A stretch of 28,543 nucleotides of DNA. Source: a virus. Of the stretch, positions 11,713-18,765 are shown piece by piece (position 1 is the stretch's first letter; every line of letters starts with the position of its first letter). The translations under genes were made by a program, and so were the position numbers. The stretch spans positions 1 through 28,543 of the IMG/VR virus record IMGVR_UViG_3300010370_000176. The stretch is one strand, 5' to 3'. A model generated the notes under the pieces. The model ran no database searches, was not told the DNA's origin, and saw only the letters and a list, made by a program, of their open reading frames with translations.

Positions 11713-11883
11713 ATGGCAAACAGTAACAAAAAACTTATTCAAGCAATTAAAGAGTGCTTACGTTTCAATGAAGATCTTTATGATGAAGATGAAATCAATT
11801 ACCTACGAGGTAAACTGAAAGAAGCACAAGAACGACAAGAACAACGTAAACAAAAAAATAAAGCAAAGGGATTTGGAGTATGA
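11713..11883 (+). CDS. Small helical protein, 56 aa, upstream of thyX
   Basis: Starts MANSNKKLIQAIKECLRFNE and continues to a highly charged helix (LKEAQERQEQRKQKNKAKGF). Two bases follow the preceding gene and the stop overlaps the thyX start as ATGA, so it is probably translationally coupled to thyX. No family recognised. Confidence 0.72.
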   Translation: MANSNKKLIQAIKECLRFNEDLYDEDEINYLRGKLKEAQERQEQRKQKNKAKGFGV

Positions 11884-12515
11884 CCGTAAAACTGATCACT
11901 GTAACGCCAGATGCAGAAAAAACAATGGCATATGTTGCTAGAGTCTCTAATCCTAGCAACCAAGATAATGAAAACTACGCAGGGTTATTGCGTTATTGCA
12001 TTAAGCATAATCATTGGTCTGTGTTTGAGCAGAGTTTTATGACTCTAGAGATCGAAACAAACCGTGGCATTGCAGCTCAAATTCTGCGCCACCGTTCATT
12101 TACATATCAGGAATTTTCACAACGGTATGCTGATACTAACTTGATTGCTGATCATATCCCCATTCCAGATCTTCGCCGCCAGGATACCAAGAATCGCCAA
12201 AACTCTACAGATGATCTCGGTGACTATGTGAAACTTAAGTTTCAAACAGAAATTGCTGAGCACTTTGCTGCCGCTAATAGTCTTTATAAGCGTATGCTTG
12301 ATGTCGGAGTGGCAAAGGAATGTGCAAGATTTGTACTTCCACTGGCAACTCCAACCAGAATTTACATGTCTGGATCATGCCGTTCATGGATACATTATAT
12401 TAATCTCCGCACTGCCAATGGAACTCAAAAGGAACATATGGACATTGCAGAAGCATGTAAGAAAGTTTTTATTGAGCAATTCCCAAGTGTATCTGAAGCA
12501 CTTGAGTGGTCCTAA
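11880..12515 (+). CDS. thyX: FAD-dependent thymidylate synthase ThyX
   Basis: ThyX makes dTMP from dUMP with methylene-tetrahydrofolate and NADPH through FAD. At 211 residues the length is typical. The signature reads RHRSFTYQEFSQRY (residues 70-83), with Thr75 in the place of the Ser in the RHRxxS consensus, and is followed by ADTNLI. A second conserved segment, RIYMSGSCRSWIHYINLR, lies near residue 160. The gene is coupled by ATGA to a small upstream gene; AAAGGG (11865-11870) may serve as ribosome binding site. It supplies thymidylate for phage DNA, together with glutaredoxin and PhoH nearby. Confidence 0.95.
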   Translation: MTVKLITVTPDAEKTMAYVARVSNPSNQDNENYAGLLRYCIKHNHWSVFEQSFMTLEIETNRGIAAQILRHRSFTYQEFSQRYADTNLIADHIPIPDLRRQDTKNRQNSTDDLGDYVKLKFQTEIAEHFAAANSLYKRMLDVGVAKECARFVLPLATPTRIYMSGSCRSWIHYINLRTANGTQKEHMDIAEACKKVFIEQFPSVSEALEWS

Positions 12516-12521
12516 TAAATA
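12514..12521 (+). promoter_or_regulatory. Late-type promoter octamer AATAAATA
   Basis: AATAAATA fits NATAAATA. It overlaps the end of thyX and lies 22 bases before the ATG at 12544, so the next gene, and perhaps phoH, may be transcribed late. Confidence 0.6.
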
Positions 12522-12543
12522 AAACATAATTGTTATTTTTTCT

Positions 12544-12792
12544 ATGGCAACATATCCTGTTATTAATACACAAACTGGTGAGCAAAAAGAAGTTGAAATG
12601 AGTGTTCATGAGTGGGACCAATGGAAGATTGAAAATCCAGATTGGACCCGTGACTGGTCTGATCCCGCAACGTGTCCAGCTGCTGGAGAAGTTGGGGAAT
12701 GGAGAGATAAACTTGCTAACAAACATCCAGGATGGAATGATGTTCTATCCAAGGTATCAAAATCACCAAAAGCTAACGTAGGTAAATTGTAA
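12544..12792 (+). CDS. Conserved cyanophage hypothetical protein, 82 aa
   Basis: Starts MATYPVINTQTGEQKEVEMS, then WDQWKIENPDWTRDWSDPAT, and ends in a basic segment (VSKSPKANVGKL). The N-terminal pattern resembles FmdB-type small regulatory proteins (YPVxxxxxGE), but it lacks their CxxC zinc cysteines; only one Cys is present. A late-type promoter precedes it and phoH follows after 3 bases. I recall this gene next to phoH in other T4-like cyanophages. Function unknown. Confidence 0.82.
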   Translation: MATYPVINTQTGEQKEVEMSVHEWDQWKIENPDWTRDWSDPATCPAAGEVGEWRDKLANKHPGWNDVLSKVSKSPKANVGKL

Positions 12793-12795
12793 TCA

Positions 12796-13551
12796 ATGAC
12801 AAGAAAGAAAAGAGGATCTGAACCGATTGGGGTTGGTTTGACTGCCAAGCAAATGAAAAGAAGAAAACCAATCAATTCTGAATATTTGCTTGATATTAAA
12901 CCTCTCACTGCAAATCAAACTAAATTGTTTGATGATTATAAGCAAGGTAAAAATATTTTTGCTTATGGAGCCGCTGGTACTGGTAAAACATTTATTACTC
13001 TTTACAATGCCATCAAAGATGTATTAGATGAAAGAACACCATATGAAAAAATCTACATTGTTAGATCTCTAGTTGCCACTAGGGAAATTGGTTTTCTTCC
13101 AGGAGATCATGAGGATAAATCGGCACTTTATCAGATTCCTTATAAGAATATGGTGAAGTATATGTTTGAAATGCCAGATGAAGCAAGTTTTGAAATGCTT
13201 TATGGCAATTTAAAATCACAAGAAACTATTTCTTTCTGGTCAACAAGTTTTATTCGTGGTACAACTTTTGATAATGCGATCCTGCTTATCGACGAGTGCC
13301 AGAACTTGAATTTTCACGAACTTGATAGTATAATTACTAGGGTTGGTGAAAACACCAAAATCTGCTTCTGTGGCGATGCCACACAGTCTGATTTGACAAA
13401 GACATACGAAAGAAACGGTATTCTCGACTTCATCAAAATCATTCATCAAATGACCGATGAATTTGGAATCACTGAATTTGGAGTAGAAGATATTGTTAGG
13501 TCTGGTCTTGTTAAGAAGTACATTGCTACAAAACTTGCACTCAATATGTAA
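12796..13551 (+). CDS. phoH: PhoH-like ATPase
   Basis: The 251-residue protein has Walker A GAAGTGKT (residues 58-65), Walker B AILLIDECQN (Asp166, Glu167), and the PhoH pattern TANQTKLFDDYKQGKN before it and EIGFLPGDHEDK after it. PhoH is a cytoplasmic P-loop ATPase that resembles the helicase-1 ATPase core. In E. coli it responds to phosphate starvation, but in phages its role is unclear, with links to nucleotide or RNA metabolism proposed. It is a frequent marker gene of marine phages. No Pho-box was recognised upstream. Confidence 0.94.
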   Translation: MTRKKRGSEPIGVGLTAKQMKRRKPINSEYLLDIKPLTANQTKLFDDYKQGKNIFAYGAAGTGKTFITLYNAIKDVLDERTPYEKIYIVRSLVATREIGFLPGDHEDKSALYQIPYKNMVKYMFEMPDEASFEMLYGNLKSQETISFWSTSFIRGTTFDNAILLIDECQNLNFHELDSIITRVGENTKICFCGDATQSDLTKTYERNGILDFIKIIHQMTDEFGITEFGVEDIVRSGLVKKYIATKLALNM

Positions 13552-13557
13552 TCTCTA

Positions 13558-14247
13558 ATGTTTAATCATGTAACTCTCGATTTACCTTCATTAAATCGTA
13601 AAACAGTTGACGGCGTAAGATACTATGAAGTTGAAAATGGAGACGAACTACTCAATCTCGTCTCTATTACTTCTGTAACCAGTCATAAAAATAGAAAAAA
13701 GTTTGCTGATTGGCGAGAGCGAATTGGTGCTGCTGAGGCAGATAAAATTACTAGGCTAGCAACCAGTAGGGGTACTGATATGCATACCCTTACTGAGCAT
13801 TACTTGAAGAATTTAGAATTTCCTGGTGGAATTCTTCCTCTGTCTCAAGTGCTTTTTAATATCGCAAAACCACATCTCAATAAAATCAATAACATTCATG
13901 CTTTAGAAGCATCAATGTACAGCAAAACATTAGGTATTGCTGGAACAGTAGATTGTATTGCCGAGTATAATGGTGAACTGTCAATTATTGACTTCAAAAC
14001 ATCCAAGAAACCAAAACCACGGGAATGGATTGATCACTATTTTGTCCAGTGCTGTGCATATGCCTGTATGCTTTATGAATTGACAGGTATTACTGTCAAG
14101 CAATTTGTAATCATCATGGCATGTGAAGATGGCGAATGTGAGGTATACATCGAGAATGATAAGAAAAAGTATATTAAAGAACTTATCACTTACATACAAG
14201 AATTTTTAGAGTTTAAACTACACGAATATGAAACAAGAACTAAGTAA
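13558..14247 (+). CDS. PD-(D/E)XK exonuclease, RecB/Cas4/MGME1-like
   Basis: The 229-residue protein has the nuclease core: Asp132 in GTVDCIAEYNG, Asp145 and Lys147 in IIDFKTSKK, and the following QxxxY motif (Gln164, Tyr168 in VQCCAYACM), the layout of RecB-family nucleases including Cas4 and MGME1. The N-terminal half is helical (KNRKKFADWRERIG, TRGT-type TSRGTDMHTLTEHYL with a conserved His). No iron-sulfur cysteine set as in Cas4 is visible. It lies with gp33, gp59 and gp32, so a role in phage DNA replication, recombination or host DNA breakdown is likely. It overlaps gp33 by 20 bases. Confidence 0.88.
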   Translation: MFNHVTLDLPSLNRKTVDGVRYYEVENGDELLNLVSITSVTSHKNRKKFADWRERIGAAEADKITRLATSRGTDMHTLTEHYLKNLEFPGGILPLSQVLFNIAKPHLNKINNIHALEASMYSKTLGIAGTVDCIAEYNGELSIIDFKTSKKPKPREWIDHYFVQCCAYACMLYELTGITVKQFVIIMACEDGECEVYIENDKKKYIKELITYIQEFLEFKLHEYETRTK

Positions 14248-14482
14248 AGCATTAGAAGAGAAGTTCATGTGCAAAGAAAAGTTTGCACTTGAAATTGAAA
14301 ACATTGCCACACAAGAAAATCTAAATTATATCGACGCAATTGTTTTGTTCTGTGACCAAAATGAAATTGAAGTCGATGCTGTGATAAAATTGATTACAAA
14401 ACCACTGAAGGAAAAGTTGAGATGGGATGCTACGCAATTGAACTTCCTAAAGAAAACAAGTCGCGCAAGACTTCCACTATGA
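14228..14482 (+). CDS. gp33: Late promoter transcription accessory protein gp33
   Basis: In T4, gp33 binds host RNA polymerase and, with the gp55 sigma-like factor and the gp45 clamp, activates late promoters. This 84-residue protein (T4: 112) shows the matching core IENIATQENLNYIDAIVLFC, similar to T4's VEEFGMSYLEATTAFLEENS, and the C-terminus KKTSRARLPL found in cyanophage gp33 proteins. Position between the nuclease and gp59 is standard for cyanophages. It overlaps gp59 as ATGA. Its presence fits the NATAAATA promoters seen in this window. Confidence 0.85.
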   Translation: MKQELSKALEEKFMCKEKFALEIENIATQENLNYIDAIVLFCDQNEIEVDAVIKLITKPLKEKLRWDATQLNFLKKTSRARLPL

Positions 14483-15066
14483 GTCCAGTTGATTGTTACA
14501 GAACATATTTGGCAATCAAAAATCATTTCACAAAAAAGGACTACGATTACTTCAAATACCACGGATCTACCAGAGCATCCGTGGTATCTTTCAATAAAAG
14601 GAAAGACAAGTACTTTTTTGAAAAAATGTCTCGTCAAAAAACTGATGAGCAAATCAGAGAGTATTTCGTCTCAAATTTTGTTTATGCATCAAATCCAGAG
14701 TCTGTATGGATTGGTGAAATTATAAAATCTGGAGATGTAAACTATAACCAGTGGAATAAAGTAAATCAAAGTCTTGCATATAATTTCAAGCAAGATTTGA
14801 GCACTCTTTTTTCAGATAATTCTTTTAAATCTGTTATGGAGTGTAATGGCAAACATCCTATTCTACTGAAGAAATATCTATCAGGATCTATCACGATAGA
14901 AACATTGGTGATCTTAAATAAGATCCTCAACTTCCGTTCATACTTCGATAATAACCTACCAGATCCAGTGTGGGAAACCGTCAGCTTTAAAATAAAAAAG
15001 TATGATCCATTCCTAAATATCAATGTATTTTCTTGTAAGAAAATGCTTAAGGACGCAGCAGAGTAA
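14479..15066 (+). CDS. gp59: Helicase loader gp59
   Basis: gp59 loads the gp41 replicative helicase on gp32-coated DNA. The frame opens at 14422, but ATG 14479 (MSPVDCYRTYLAIKNHFTKK) gives the ATGA junction with gp33 and a normal length of 195 (T4: 217). Matching T4 features are the N-terminal VxCYxxYLxIK-type helix, FNKRKDKYFFEKMSRQ (T4 has KRRDKYFFQKLSE), FVSNFVYASNPESVWIGEI (T4 FISNLVANQDAWIGDI) and ETLVILNKILNF. The protein is basic, as expected for DNA fork binding. Confidence 0.92.
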   Translation: MSPVDCYRTYLAIKNHFTKKDYDYFKYHGSTRASVVSFNKRKDKYFFEKMSRQKTDEQIREYFVSNFVYASNPESVWIGEIIKSGDVNYNQWNKVNQSLAYNFKQDLSTLFSDNSFKSVMECNGKHPILLKKYLSGSITIETLVILNKILNFRSYFDNNLPDPVWETVSFKIKKYDPFLNINVFSCKKMLKDAAE

Positions 15067-15067
15067 C

Positions 15068-15400
15068 ATGAGTGACTTTTTTGATTCAGAAATAGTTAGA
15101 GAATCGATCCAAGAAATTAATAAACTTCAAGAAGAAGTTTATTCCGCAATTCTTAGATTTCCAAGTTTTGATATGGTCGAAAAACTCGAACATATTGAGA
15201 AACTAAGATCTTTGCTTGAAAAACAAAAGATAATGTTTGCCAGAGTTTCTTTGTCAGATGATCCAGCAGCAAAAGAAATGAAAGAGCGGATTAGAAAATC
15301 TGCTGAAATGCTTGGATTCCCAGCTGACGTGGATATCTCCGTCATTTTTGATGATCTCGAAAAAATCTTGGATACTCTCGTTAAAAGTGTTGACTCCTAG
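15068..15400 (+). CDS. Conserved hypothetical protein between gp59 and gp32 (DUF1825-like), 110 aa
   Basis: ATG 15068 (MSDFFDSEIVRESIQEINKL) is chosen over the longer frame from 15023, which overlaps gp59 needlessly. The protein is helical with a long amphipathic helix (MVEKLEHIEKLRSLLEKQK) and a shorter C-terminal one. The N-terminus FFDSEIV resembles the cyanobacterial DUF1825 family, and I recall such a gene beside gp32 in other cyanophages. It is not UvsY, whose size and pattern differ. Its last bases contain the gp32 promoter. Function unknown, replication-linked by position. Confidence 0.8.
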   Translation: MSDFFDSEIVRESIQEINKLQEEVYSAILRFPSFDMVEKLEHIEKLRSLLEKQKIMFARVSLSDDPAAKEMKERIRKSAEMLGFPADVDISVIFDDLEKILDTLVKSVDS

Positions 15401-15418
15401 TTGACCGTCTGCTATAAT
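15390..15418 (+). promoter_or_regulatory. Sigma70-type promoter of gp32 (TTGACT, 17 bp, TATAAT)
   Basis: TTGACT (15390-15395), a 17-bp spacer, and a perfect TATAAT (15413-15418). Predicted start near 15425, leader about 24 bases to the gp32 ATG at 15449. A dedicated promoter fits the large amount of gp32 needed. Confidence 0.83.
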
Positions 15419-15448
15419 TAATCCGTACACAACACAGGCCAAATCTAA

Positions 15449-16372
15449 ATGTCTTTTTCCGATCTTAAAAAACAATCCAAACTCGGTTCTCTGACCGCAA
15501 AACTGGTCAAAGAAGTCGAAAAACAGAATAGCACTACTTCTGGCGGAGATGATCGCCTCTGGAAACCAGAAGTTGATAAAGCAGGTAACGGTTATGCCGT
15601 AATTCGTTTTCTCCCCGCTCCTGAAGGAGAGGATCTGCCTTGGGCAAAGATCTATGCTCATGCCTTCAAGGGTCCTGGTGGTTGGTACATCGAAAACTCC
15701 CTGACTACAATTGGTGGCAAGGATCCCGTATCTGAATATAATACTCAATTGTGGAACAGTGGTATCGATGCCAATAAGGAAGTTGCCCGCGCACAGAAGC
15801 GTAAACTTTCATACTACAGCAACATCTATGTTGTGAAAGATCCCGCAAATCCTGCAAACGAGGGTCGTGTATTCTTGTTCAAGTATGGCAAGAAGATTCA
15901 CGATAAAATTATTGCAGCAATGCAACCTGAGTTTGAGGATGAAGAACCCATTAATCCTTTTGACTTCTGGGCAGGTGCAGACTTCAAGATCAAGATTAAA
16001 AAGGTTGCTGGTTACTGGAACTACGATAGTTCCGAATTTGCCCGTCAATCTCCTCTTCTTGATGGTGATGATGATGCACTTGAATCACTCTGGAAGAAGC
16101 AATATTCTCTTGCAGAGTTGGTTGCTCCCGATAAGTTCAAGTCCTATGATCAACTGAAGAAGCGCCTTGATAATGTACTTGGACTTGCTGGTGCAGTTCG
16201 TCGTCAAGATCCCGAAACCTTCGGTGAAGAAGATGAAGAGGAGTTCTCTGCTCCTAGTCTGACTGAAGATCTCCGTTCTGAACTGAACAATCTTCCCTCT
16301 TCAAATCAAGACTCTGATGATGAAGACTTGGATGATATTATGGCAAAGTTCCAGCGACTCGCTGAAGCATGA
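15449..16372 (+). CDS. gp32: Single-stranded DNA-binding protein gp32
   Basis: 307 residues (T4: 301). It coats single-stranded DNA at forks and recombination sites and contacts gp59. The N-terminal segment is basic (KKQSKLGSLTAKLVKEVEK). The OB-fold core carries GYAVIRFLPAPEGEDLPWAK and KLSYYSNIYVVKDPANPANEGRVF, very close to T4's [22 protein letters not shown]. The T4 zinc-finger cysteines (CPVCQY) are replaced (DPVSEY), so the zinc site is lost. The C-terminal third is acidic (EEDEEEF, DSDDEDLDDIMAKFQRL), the partner-binding tail. It has its own promoter and terminator. Codon use is more GC-rich than neighbours, as in a highly expressed gene. Confidence 0.96.
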   Translation: MSFSDLKKQSKLGSLTAKLVKEVEKQNSTTSGGDDRLWKPEVDKAGNGYAVIRFLPAPEGEDLPWAKIYAHAFKGPGGWYIENSLTTIGGKDPVSEYNTQLWNSGIDANKEVARAQKRKLSYYSNIYVVKDPANPANEGRVFLFKYGKKIHDKIIAAMQPEFEDEEPINPFDFWAGADFKIKIKKVAGYWNYDSSEFARQSPLLDGDDDALESLWKKQYSLAELVAPDKFKSYDQLKKRLDNVLGLAGAVRRQDPETFGEEDEEEFSAPSLTEDLRSELNNLPSSNQDSDDEDLDDIMAKFQRLAEA

Positions 16373-16375
16373 TAT

Positions 16376-16402
16376 AAAGGGGGGGATCAATCCCCCCTTT
16401 TT
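16376..16402. terminator. Bidirectional terminator between convergent gp32 and gp53
   Basis: AAAG plus six G and A (16376-16386) pair with T plus six C and TTTT (16391-16401) around the loop TCAA (16387-16390). There are T runs on both strands. The gp53 stop codon (minus strand, 16387-16389) lies exactly in the loop, so the hairpin ends gp32 transcription to the right and gp53 transcription to the left. Confidence 0.9.
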
Positions 16403-17022
16403 GTTGTCTCATCTATTTGTTGAGAAGACACACCATAAGTATATGCTGTTCTAAGATCATCCAGGAAGATACCAATATACTCTGGTCTTAGCAACCAAAT
16501 TTCAGACTTTTTATCATTTAATTCTTGTTCCCACGCTAAGATTGTAACTGGTTTTACTGGATTGATCGTTTGTTGTTTGTTATTTGGGTTGGGAATTGTG
16601 AAGTTAGCATCAACCCACTTTCCTGCTGGTAATATCAATCTATCTAAAGAATCTTTAATTTCTTTTGTTTCATAATGATGTATCTGACTTAATTGCCCAG
16701 GAAAAGGATATTTTCTCTCAAGGAAATTGTAGAAGTATTCGCCAGACAATGGCCATTCGTTTCTTAAATTAGAAATATTATTCACGATTAGGATAACATA
16801 ATCAAGGGTATCATCTCCATAATATTCTAATGCTATTTGGTCTGGTCTCTGACCTTCGCCAATGATGTACTTGTCAAAGTTGGTTACATTATTATAGACA
16901 TCATCTCTTAACTTCAGTCTTTTAAATAAGTTCTTACACTTAATGAAATCGTTGACTGAATTTCTATAAGTCGAAAATGGTGATCTATACTCTAGATCTG
17001 GTAGTTCTTTAAAGTAACCCAT
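16387..17022 (-). CDS. gp53: Baseplate wedge protein gp53
   Basis: 211 residues (T4: 196). gp53 joins neighbouring wedges when the baseplate closes around the hub. The N-terminus MGYFKELPDLEYRSPFSTYR and a LysM-like stretch (YIIGEGQRPDQIALEYYGDD, then LDYVILIVNNISN) match the known LysM-like part of T4 gp53. The following region has EWPLSGEYFYNFLERKYPFP. It overlaps gp48 by one base and is the last gene of the leftward operon. The C-terminus is truncated by nothing visible. Confidence 0.88.
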   Translation of the reverse strand: MGYFKELPDLEYRSPFSTYRNSVNDFIKCKNLFKRLKLRDDVYNNVTNFDKYIIGEGQRPDQIALEYYGDDTLDYVILIVNNISNLRNEWPLSGEYFYNFLERKYPFPGQLSQIHHYETKEIKDSLDRLILPAGKWVDANFTIPNPNNKQQTINPVKPVTILAWEQELNDKKSEIWLLRPEYIGIFLDDLRTAYTYGVSSQQIDETTKRGD

Positions 17023-17879
17023 TAGAATCCTACACCTCCTGCTAAGTCGTAATCTTCGAAGTAAATTGGGTTCAATTCTGTGAATGATACAGTCAAAACC
17101 ATGTGAATTGGTGTAGAATCTTCATATGTACTATATGCACCAGAACCAGTGTAATTCACACTTACATTTGTACATGCACATGGTTTAAATCTATGTAAGA
17201 ATGGATGTGGTTTTGGTCCACTCATAAACTCCAACTGGAATATATCTGGACTTCCTAGAAAAACTCCTTTTGGAGATTTCTTTGCTGCCATATGTTTTTT
17301 GAACGCTCTTATAATTGACCTCACTTGGTTTGCTTCACTTTTTGATCTTGGGATGAGATCAAAACTGTAACTAAATGATCTGATACTCACGCCATTAAAT
17401 AGCATTTCTTGATTTGGGTTGATAATCTGACCAGATGTTCTCGCTAGGATACCATCTCTAGTGGTATTTCCACCCAAAGCATTTACTGCGATTGCTGCAA
17501 ATTCAGCATTAGCAGCTCTTCCAACCTCATCTTTACTTCCTTTTACCTGACCATAAAGATTACTAATGGTTCCTTTTGCTTGATCTGCATTTTTGCTTTT
17601 CATCGCTTGCATTGCTGCATTAACTCCTGCCATAGCCATTCCATTTATACTATCTTCTCCCCATCCTGTAGTATTGCTATCAGACAGTCCGTTTGGTATG
17701 GGTAATAGTATAATTTCTTTTACAGATTTATTCTTCTTAGGTGAGTTTGCTTGCGATCCCTCTGCCACCTTGAATGAACCACTAGAACTCGCCGCCCCTC
17801 CCCCAGGTTTATACTCTGCAATAGTTATCTTGAAATAGTCGCTAGTAGCGTCTAATCTAGCTTGTGGATATCGTAGCAT
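17022..17879 (-). CDS. gp48: Baseplate tail-tube-associated protein gp48
   Basis: 285 residues. gp48 sits on the hub and, with gp54, starts the tail tube. The C-terminal two thirds carry the tube-type fold: SIRSFSYSFDLIPRSKSEAN, FQLEFMSGPKPHPFLHRFKP, and the closing strand HMVLTVSFTELNPIYFEDYD. The N-terminus MLRYPQARLDATSDYFKITI and the linker rich in Gly, Ser and Asn are typical of cyanophage gp48. A perfect late promoter octamer lies 26 bases before the start. It is next to gp53 on the minus strand, while gp54 is on the plus strand. Confidence 0.87.
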   Translation of the reverse strand: MLRYPQARLDATSDYFKITIAEYKPGGGAASSSGSFKVAEGSQANSPKKNKSVKEIILLPIPNGLSDSNTTGWGEDSINGMAMAGVNAAMQAMKSKNADQAKGTISNLYGQVKGSKDEVGRAANAEFAAIAVNALGGNTTRDGILARTSGQIINPNQEMLFNGVSIRSFSYSFDLIPRSKSEANQVRSIIRAFKKHMAAKKSPKGVFLGSPDIFQLEFMSGPKPHPFLHRFKPCACTNVSVNYTGSGAYSTYEDSTPIHMVLTVSFTELNPIYFEDYDLAGGVGF

Positions 17880-17904
17880 TACAGCCCAATATAGGTTCTC
17901 TGAA

Positions 17905-17912
17905 TATTTATA
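17905..17912 (-). promoter_or_regulatory. Perfect T4 late promoter TATAAATA before gp48
   Basis: On the minus strand the octamer reads TATAAATA, identical to the T4 late consensus. It ends 26 bases upstream of the gp48 ATG, within the 34-base gap between gp48 and the unknown gene upstream. Confidence 0.82.
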
Positions 17913-17913
17913 G

Positions 17914-18276
17914 TCAACTTTGTCGTATAAGACCGTATGGAATGGATAGTAGATCTTCTAGTTCAGTCTCTTTAACTAAATGCATTTGCCCCTGAACTTC
18001 AGGAAATGTATAAAATCTAAGTTCTCCACCATGATGAAAGTTCAATCCTTTAAAACCCCAACTTGTAATTTCAGTTACCCTAATTAATGGGTATTGATCA
18101 TACTGAATTCCTGAGGTTTTAGGTATGTATATAAAGGTATAATATTTATCAACCTCTGGAACCCAAGTTTTATCCGTATCCAGTGCTTCTATGATTTTCA
18201 ACATCATATCATCTGGATCTTCCAAACCAATCAATTCGTCAATAATTGGTTGTATCCTATTGTTTGTGAATTTCAT
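17914..18276 (-). CDS. Hypothetical protein between gp48 and gp4, 120 aa
   Basis: Starts MKFTNNRIQPIIDELIGLED. The first part is helical and acidic; the second looks beta-rich (KYYTFIYIPKTSGIQYDQYP, WGFKGLNFHHGGELRFYTFP) with a HHGG segment, and the end is LEDLLSIPYGLIRQS. It overlaps gp4 by 4 bases (ATGA) and is in the same leftward operon as gp48 and gp53, so a structural or assembly role is likely. I could not name a family. Confidence 0.82.
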   Translation of the reverse strand: MKFTNNRIQPIIDELIGLEDPDDMMLKIIEALDTDKTWVPEVDKYYTFIYIPKTSGIQYDQYPLIRVTEITSWGFKGLNFHHGGELRFYTFPEVQGQMHLVKETELEDLLSIPYGLIRQS

Positions 18277-18707
18277 GTTCCTAGGTCTTCTTCTGTTAGA
18301 ATCTTAAATTCCCACAACTTATCTTTGCAATATTCTCTCGCCGCATCCCATTTTGCTTGATTTTTTACATACTCTTGAACTTCATAAATGTAGGATTTTG
18401 TCTTTCTTGTTCTTTGTTTCGGTTCTTTAGTTTGCTTGAGTGGTTTTACCTCAATGATTGATTTTTTAATTGTTCCATCCTTTGCTCTATACTTAATCCA
18501 AAAGTCTGGAAAGTATCGATGTACTCTATTGTCGAGTGGTGAGCGATATGGAATCCAAAATTCTTCGCTTCCCCATTCCAAGATATTTTCATTCAAGTCA
18601 CAGTAAACCATAAACTTTCTTTCCCAAAGAGATCTGTAGATAATATTTGTTGGATTACCTTTGTACTTTTTGGTGTTCGTTGGTTTAAATTTTCCTTTAT
18701 AGGACAT
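18273..18707 (-). CDS. gp4: Head completion protein gp4
   Basis: In T4, gp4 acts after DNA packaging, before tail joining. This 144-residue protein (T4: 150) has the family core: KFKPTNTKKYKGNPTNIIYR, SLWERKFMVYCDLNENILEW, SEEFWIPYRSPLDNRVHRYF, PDFWIKYRAKDG and IIEVKPLKQT. The arrangement E-x(n)-PDF/WIKY-x(n)-IEVKP is that of a TnsA/VSR-like endonuclease fold (PD...EVK), so it probably trims or cuts DNA ends. The start is ATG 18707; the gene reads away from gp54. Confidence 0.9.
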   Translation of the reverse strand: MSYKGKFKPTNTKKYKGNPTNIIYRSLWERKFMVYCDLNENILEWGSEEFWIPYRSPLDNRVHRYFPDFWIKYRAKDGTIKKSIIEVKPLKQTKEPKQRTRKTKSYIYEVQEYVKNQAKWDAAREYCKDKLWEFKILTEEDLGT

Positions 18708-18729
18708 TAATATGATGATCTTACAATTC

Positions 18730-18758
18730 TTGACTATATAGTATAGGAAAACTATAAC
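18730..18758 (+). promoter_or_regulatory. Possible sigma70-type promoter before gp54 (TTGACT, 17 bp, TATAAC)
   Basis: TTGACT (18730-18735), a 17-bp spacer and TATAAC (18753-18758) in the gap between divergent gp4 and gp54. Transcription would start about one base before the gp54 GTG at 18766, which would make the message leaderless, so the assignment is uncertain. No NATAAATA late motif was seen here. Confidence 0.5.
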
Positions 18759-18765
18759 GAAAATA

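Noticed and set aside
15068-15400. UvsY as identity of the gene before gp32
   Set aside because: Length and the FFDSEIV start do not fit UvsY; a DUF1825-like match is better.
18144-18151. GATAAATA on the minus strand inside the gene before gp48
   Set aside because: It is within coding sequence about 265 bases from the gp48 start, while a perfect octamer lies at 17905-17912.
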